13,948 bases of DNA from Physocladia obscura (Eukaryota; Chytridiomycota; Chytridiomycetes; Chytridiales; Chytriomycetaceae), in NCBI GenBank assembly GCA_027596945.1, contig JADGJH010000839.1, forward strand, positions 1-13,948, in the 5' to 3' direction. The notes beneath the pieces are model-generated. The model made no database searches. It was not told the origin of the DNA and saw only the letters and a list, made by a program, of their open reading frames with translations. Positions 9,840 through 13,948 of this stretch are shown here, piece after piece (position 1 is the stretch's first letter; the number at the start of each line of letters is the position of its first letter). A program made the translations under genes and the position numbers.

Positions 9840-10690
9840 AAGATAACTCAATGATATCAGCAACTATGTTTTATCAGAAACACTATCATTGACAAATAAA
9901 AACCAGTTGAGAGCAGCAAATCAATTGTTAAAAAATTGACAGTGGCAAATGTTACAAATGGTCCTAAAATCCTCATTAGAAACTAAAAGAATATGTTAAA
10001 AAATTGTCATACATCATACCAAGCTATGTTCACATTTCGTATGTTCAACAATTTTTTATTTCATCTCTCCTGCAACCTTCCCATTTTACAAAAATCTTCT
10101 CAACAGTCAAAAATAGGAAGTTTTAAAAAAAATATAACAAAAATGCAATTGTGCTGTTTATGCATACCAAAGAAGAGCAAGCAAACAGGATTTGTAAATC
10201 AAGATGTTTATAAAATATAGGCAGATTTTCAGCAGCAAACAAACACAGGTTTTTATTAATAAGTGAGACTGAATAAAATATAGTAAAGCCTTTGAAAAGA
10301 AGAAAAAAAAGGATAAAAACGGGCATTCAAAATTTTATTTTATTTTATTCTTACATGATGTTTTTGGACATCTTCTACAATTTCTTTTTTTTGCAGTGTA
10401 CAATACACTGCTCTTTAGCTGTAAATAAAACACATATTTTCCCTGAGTTTTTGCAATCAAGAAATGTGTGGCTGTTTTCCATTCCAGATTTTCAATGTTA
10501 TTTGCATTTTTCTGTGTCCACTGACCAGAAATTCAGATCACATTCCAAATAGTATGCTTTAAAATCCTGTAAGTGGCTGCAATGATGAAAAACATCTTCA
10601 CAGGCATGCCAGAAATGTTTAATTGTTGACTTGTCTGGAAAATAAGCAAGAGGGTTAGTATGAAGAGATTGGAGGATTTTATTTGATTAA
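9840..10690. other. CpG-poor AT-rich flank, no gene recognised
   Basis: Only two CG dinucleotides were seen here (about 10038 and 10320). Short frames on both strands are Lys/Phe/Ile-rich and look like AT-biased chance frames. The stretch lies between the nucleoredoxin promoter and the downstream end of the transposase relic, so it may be the 3' part of the same dead element. I found no terminal inverted repeats by eye. Confidence 0.45.
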
Positions 10691-11885
10691 CATTTTTCTT
10701 TTTTTTTTTTCATTTTTGTGACTGCTTTCTTGCAAAACTTGACAGCCAAAGGTAATCTTGCTCTCTATGGTTTCTGTAGCTGATAAATCAATCTTGATTT
10801 TAGAAAGAGACTCACAAATTGTCAGGTTCATTTCTAAAGTGAAAAATTATTTAGCTGAACTAATATACCGTTTCTCACCATTATACTCATCCAAAAAAGT
10901 GTTCAGAGTTATGTGGGTAGTATGGAGAGATTTCTTCCAATATGATGCTGCAATTTTTTTTCCATCAAAACAATTGAACAATGGCATAAGCTTTCATTTT
11001 CTACACATAACTTTTTCTTTATTTGTAGCATCTGGCCCATAAACACATTCAGCACTTTTAGCAATCAATTTTGGACTATAACTATTCTTGACAATAGTTT
11101 TTGCATATGTTAGGATTTTTGACTGTAATTCCATATGAAGTTTGTCCATTGTTACAAAAACGCAAATCAAAATAGTTCAAGTCCATGGAGCAAAATAGAG
11201 CTGCTTTGATCTGTTGTATTCTTCAAATACCAATAAAATATCAGCTTGTCTATTTTCAAGTGTTTCATGTGTAGTTAATCCAATTGATCATGACAACCAT
11301 ACATTTGCTTGCTCATGTCCTTCACCATTCATTGTTGTGCCTAGACTCATAATAATATGTGGCCCAAACCTGCACTGGCAATCTTTACCATGTGTATAAA
11401 AGTGGATTGCAGGCATAAATAAAATAAATGGCAATACTAGCAAATAAACCTAGTTGTCTTTTTCAGTGTTAAAAGTATGAATAGGATGTCCACTTACAAC
11501 TGCATGTTTCAGCCACATACACAGGATATCATATCCAAACAACAATTTTCTTTGGGGATACTTGGTCATGAATGCAGAAACAAATGTATCTGCATAAAGG
11601 TGTTTTTCACCATCTTTGGCATCTTTTAATGACAGTTAGGGAAAAAAAATTAAAATTCTAAGTTTACACATCTCATCAATTATTGCAAGTAATACATTAT
11701 GCTGACAGTTGGCATATACAACCAAATCAATATTTTTGAATTTTTCACCTTTATCAGCATCACTTCCAGCAACAAAATTACTAGAACAATTTCTTGTTGG
11801 TTCTAAGGGGAGGGATTTATTGGATTTCTTCCCTTCAGAAAAGTATCCAAAATTAATATATGCCATTTTTAGATTAATTTATTTT
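10690..11885 (-). pseudogene. KDZ transposase catalytic core, broken
   Basis: Reading downstream on the minus strand, one frame covers about 12016-11636 and includes KCAACDG, an in-frame TAA, then the segment with GYF and VVYANCQHNVLLAIIDEM. It shifts to a second frame (11632-11450) containing DGEKHLYADTF, KYPQRKLLFGYDILCMWLKH and a TAG. A third run (11416 to about 10690) starts MPAIHFYTHGKDCQ, passes MNGEGHEQANVW, and continues with ENRQADILLVFEEYNRSKQ and DEYNGEK, interrupted by TGA codons (the first at 11290-11288) and a TAA. The second catalytic Asp (in YDI) and the Glu (in NGEG) are recognisable. The first Asp is not: the matching position reads NFGYF. The function would have been cut-and-paste transposition; it cannot work as it stands. 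Confidence 0.82.
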
Positions 11886-12019
11886 ACTACTGCAAGAGGC
11901 AACTTTGTCAGACTTGAGCCATCACATGCAGCACATTTTGTGCTCCCTGGTCCAAATTTATCTTGCACATCTTTTGACAACACACTATGATGTATGTAAT
12001 GAACTAGTGGTACAAAATT

Positions 12020-12895
12020 TCAAATTACAACCATACAATCTTTGTACAAATTGATTTGCTTTGAATCCTTACTTTCATTCCTAACAAAAATATTGCCTAT
12101 TGTCTGGTATGCCACTCCTTTTGCACACATTTTGACAGCCAGTTCCATAGATCCAGTGCTGAATGCATGACCTGGTTTAAATATGCATTGAGTATAAATA
12201 AAAATAATACTGTATTACTTGTATTTAGTGGATGGATTGCAATAAATCCAATAATTTTATTGCTGATGTGTTTTGATGTTCATTGCATTGAAATATCATA
12301 ATAATTTCATTATGATGACCAATTTTAGTTGAATATGAATGAAGCTGTATTTGATGTTGATTACTGCATTCATTTGCATTGACACAGCAGTATAATTTTT
12401 TCATTATTTATCCTGATAATTGTTCACCAAGTTCATTTTCCATATAATTGCAATATGTTTTGTTACGGTGTACAAATGCATGGCTGTGGCAAAATATTGA
12501 TGGAATATAGACTGATTTGCATGTACTGCAATCAATTTGCAATGTTTCTTGGCAACCTTTGATGCAAAATTTGCCAATGAAAGAATTTGGTGTAATCTTT
12601 AAATATTTTTGTTCAAAAGCAACTGCTGAATTTTATCAAAGCCTATCAAATTTGCCTTTTACTGTTTTGCATAGTATATACCAATATTAGGATTTGGTGC
12701 TGCATATGTTGAATATGAATGGTGAACAGCTTCATCAGCTGATGAATATTTGCTTGTATCAGTGAATTCTTTGTCCCAGTCATTTGATTCAGATGCAAAC
12801 AAGGGTTGATCATCTGGCATTTCAATTTTGCAATCCATATCAATATCAATGTAACCCTCAGAATCAGCATTCACTTGTCTCTTTGCTGCTGTCAT
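12020..12895 (-). pseudogene. KDZ transposase N-terminal part with cysteine cluster and HTH-like stretch
   Basis: An ATG at 12895 opens a 78-residue acidic frame to 12659 that looks like a disordered N-terminus. A second frame (12632-12408) contains FCIKGCQETLQIDCSTCKS and SIFCHSHAF, a Cys/His cluster like the CxC modules that often precede KDZ catalytic domains. After a stop-rich stretch, the frame at 12184-12020 encodes MELAVKMCAKGVAYQTIGNIF, a helix-turn-helix-like pattern. The pieces are in the right order ahead of the catalytic core but in different frames. Assigning the ATG at 12895 as the original start is an inference. Confidence 0.6.
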
Positions 12896-13030
12896 TCACG
12901 CAATGATTTTTGCCTCATACTTGGCCAGCCCCTGGCTGCTCTTGAAAGTTTGTCATTTGTCCTTGATCAGAATGGCTGTTTGTCGTTTCAGTTTGTGATG
13001 AAAAAGGAAAACCAGAATCAGATTGCAAAA
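12896..13030. other. Transition from CpG-poor repeat to CpG-normal sequence
   Basis: CG dinucleotides return within about 150 bases here and are frequent from 13039 onward. This probably marks the outer edge of the silenced repeat and the start of another genic region. No feature is recognised inside it. Confidence 0.35.
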
Positions 13031-13948
13031 ATGAGTCTCGGTGATCTGGAAAAATTTCGACTCCCGGACTCAATCCAAACAGTGTACATGCGCTGCGTTC
13101 GTTGTCTCTCTTGTTGTTGTTGCAGTATTTCTTTTTAGCGCTGGCTCTGTTTCGGCGAGTGTCACAGTGGCAACAGTGCCGAATCCGTTTGATTTGAGTT
13201 CTGACGCAGCGTTGTGCGGCATCTCAACACTAACAGTGCAACCCGAGCAGAATCCTTGCCAACAACACAATGACCGCTTTTGCTTCCAAACTGAAGTTAC
13301 TCAACTCGAGTTCGCCGTCCTCTTCGCCTTCCTCAATCTCAACAACAGCAGCCTCTATCCTCCACATCATTCTCATCATCTTCACTGATGCTGTGGCAAA
13401 TATGCGTTCTTGTTATTGACCAGATTACCAGTTCCACTGCCTACACGAGTGTCTCTTTTGTCGAGGCAGGTGATTTTGCGTATTACCTGGGCCGCCGACA
13501 GCGCTTTTGCCGAGTCAGACACTGTGCCTTTGCTTCTGGACACTTTAGGTCACGATCTTTACATTTCCACTGGCGCCACAGTCCAGAATTTTATTTTTGA
13601 CGCCACAAACATTGCTACCAGCGTTGTTTCTTTGTTCAAAACAAACGACTTCGACCAAGCTGTTCTGGATTGCGTTTCTGTCATTAAAATAGACTTGACG
13701 AATCTGTCAATCAACTGGTGGCTCTTCTCTCAGCACGAAAACTGTGACTGGCATTGTTGTGGGCATGCTTTCTTTCTTGGTCTTTTTGGGTTGCATTATA
13801 CATTCGTGGTTAACAGGTGTAGGTATTAGTGGTGGCGGTTATTATTGAGGTGGAAATAACACGACTTTCATTGTCATGAATTCGTATGGAACTGACAGGG
13901 GCACCGGTAGTAATAATAACGGTGATCGCAGTGGAAGAGGTGGGGGGG
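13031..13948 (+). other. Unresolved membrane-protein-like coding region, frame-disrupted or mis-spliced
   Basis: Codon-like composition and frequent CG set this region apart from the repeat before it. The frame of 13041-13388 encodes a clear membrane segment (AAFVVSLVVVAVFLFSAG) followed by a Ser/Thr/Val-rich, Cys-containing stretch. The same frame, after a TGA at 13386, continues at 13410-13829 with an extracellular-like segment. In another frame, 13734-13846, lies a second strong membrane segment (TVTGIVVGMLSFLVFLGCII), followed after a TGA by a Gly/Asn/Arg-rich tail that runs off the window. The only good ATG (13031) is in a third frame. An intron from 13296 to 13469 would bypass the first stop in phase, but I could not connect all parts with plausible introns. 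It may be a pseudogene or an incomplete gene of a two-pass surface protein; the family is unknown. Confidence 0.35.

Larger units (their letters stand above)
10690..12895 (-). mobile_element. Fossil KDZ (Kyakuja-Dileera-Zisupton) DNA transposon
   Basis: The minus strand carries, in correct order, pieces of a KDZ-class transposase: an acidic N-terminus, a cysteine cluster, a helix-turn-helix-like stretch, a C-x2-C motif before a GYF segment resembling DGNF, CQHN in place of the usual CRHG, GYDILCMWL (family YDIAC), PAIHFYTHGKDCQ (family H...H...C/Q) and MNGEGHEQANVW (family dGE..Er.Ws). The frame is broken by shifts and TAA/TGA/TAG stops, and the whole interval has about five CG dinucleotides in 2.2 kb. 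The element is therefore dead and old. Its ends are uncertain; no terminal repeats or target duplication could be identified by eye. Confidence 0.82.

Noticed and set aside
10690..11416. Reassigned TGA codons (non-standard genetic code or selenocysteine) to explain the interrupted transposase frame
   Set aside because: The three intact genes use no in-frame TGA and one ends with TGA, while the relic also has TAA, TAG and frame shifts; decay is enough.
11709..11990. Plus-strand 93-residue frame
   Set aside because: Antisense to the KDZ relic, whose motifs all lie on the minus strand in the right order.
1..13948. CRISPR array, bacterial operon, tRNA or rRNA gene
   Set aside because: No regularly spaced direct repeats, no Shine-Dalgarno patterns, and no cloverleaf or rRNA-like stretch was seen; genes are interrupted by spliceosomal introns.

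Overview
The window is eukaryotic nuclear DNA. Three intact protein genes carry short GT-AG introns (45-126 bp), there are no bacterial operon or Shine-Dalgarno signals, and all three proteins belong to eukaryotic or widespread families. The combination of an animal/plant-type nucleoredoxin, a fungus/plant/protist-type glycerophosphocholine acyltransferase (GPC1, DUF2838) and CpG-depleted repeats suits a microbial eukaryote with CpG methylation, such as a unicellular relative of animals (ichthyosporean-like) or an early-branching fungus. I cannot place it further.

Layout. Positions 1-3960 are AT-rich and almost without CpG. They contain a GC-richer segment with a 31-bp perfect inverted repeat (505-580), a degenerate minisatellite (about 2230-2600) and a decayed coding region of unknown family that keeps a recognisable 53-bp intron (about 2800-3950). 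Positions 3991-9689 are a compact gene island with normal CpG: a 7-exon Kv-beta-type aldo-keto reductase (+), then tail to tail with it an 8-exon GPC1 homologue (-), then a 5-exon nucleoredoxin (-) lying head to tail upstream of GPC1. Positions 9700-12895 are again CpG-poor. The minus strand between about 10690 and 12895 is a broken KDZ-type transposase with a cysteine cluster, a helix-turn-helix-like stretch and pieces of the catalytic core. Positions 12896-13948 have normal CpG again and hold an unresolved, frame-disrupted region encoding membrane-protein-like segments.

The genes do not form an obvious pathway: NADPH-linked carbonyl reduction, phospholipid recycling and thiol redox signalling. 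The most interesting points are the fossil KDZ transposon, the abrupt CpG-depletion borders at the gene island, and a zinc finger inserted in nucleoredoxin at the site where its second thioredoxin fold would carry a redox motif. I saw no defence system, CRISPR array, RNA gene or complete mobile element.
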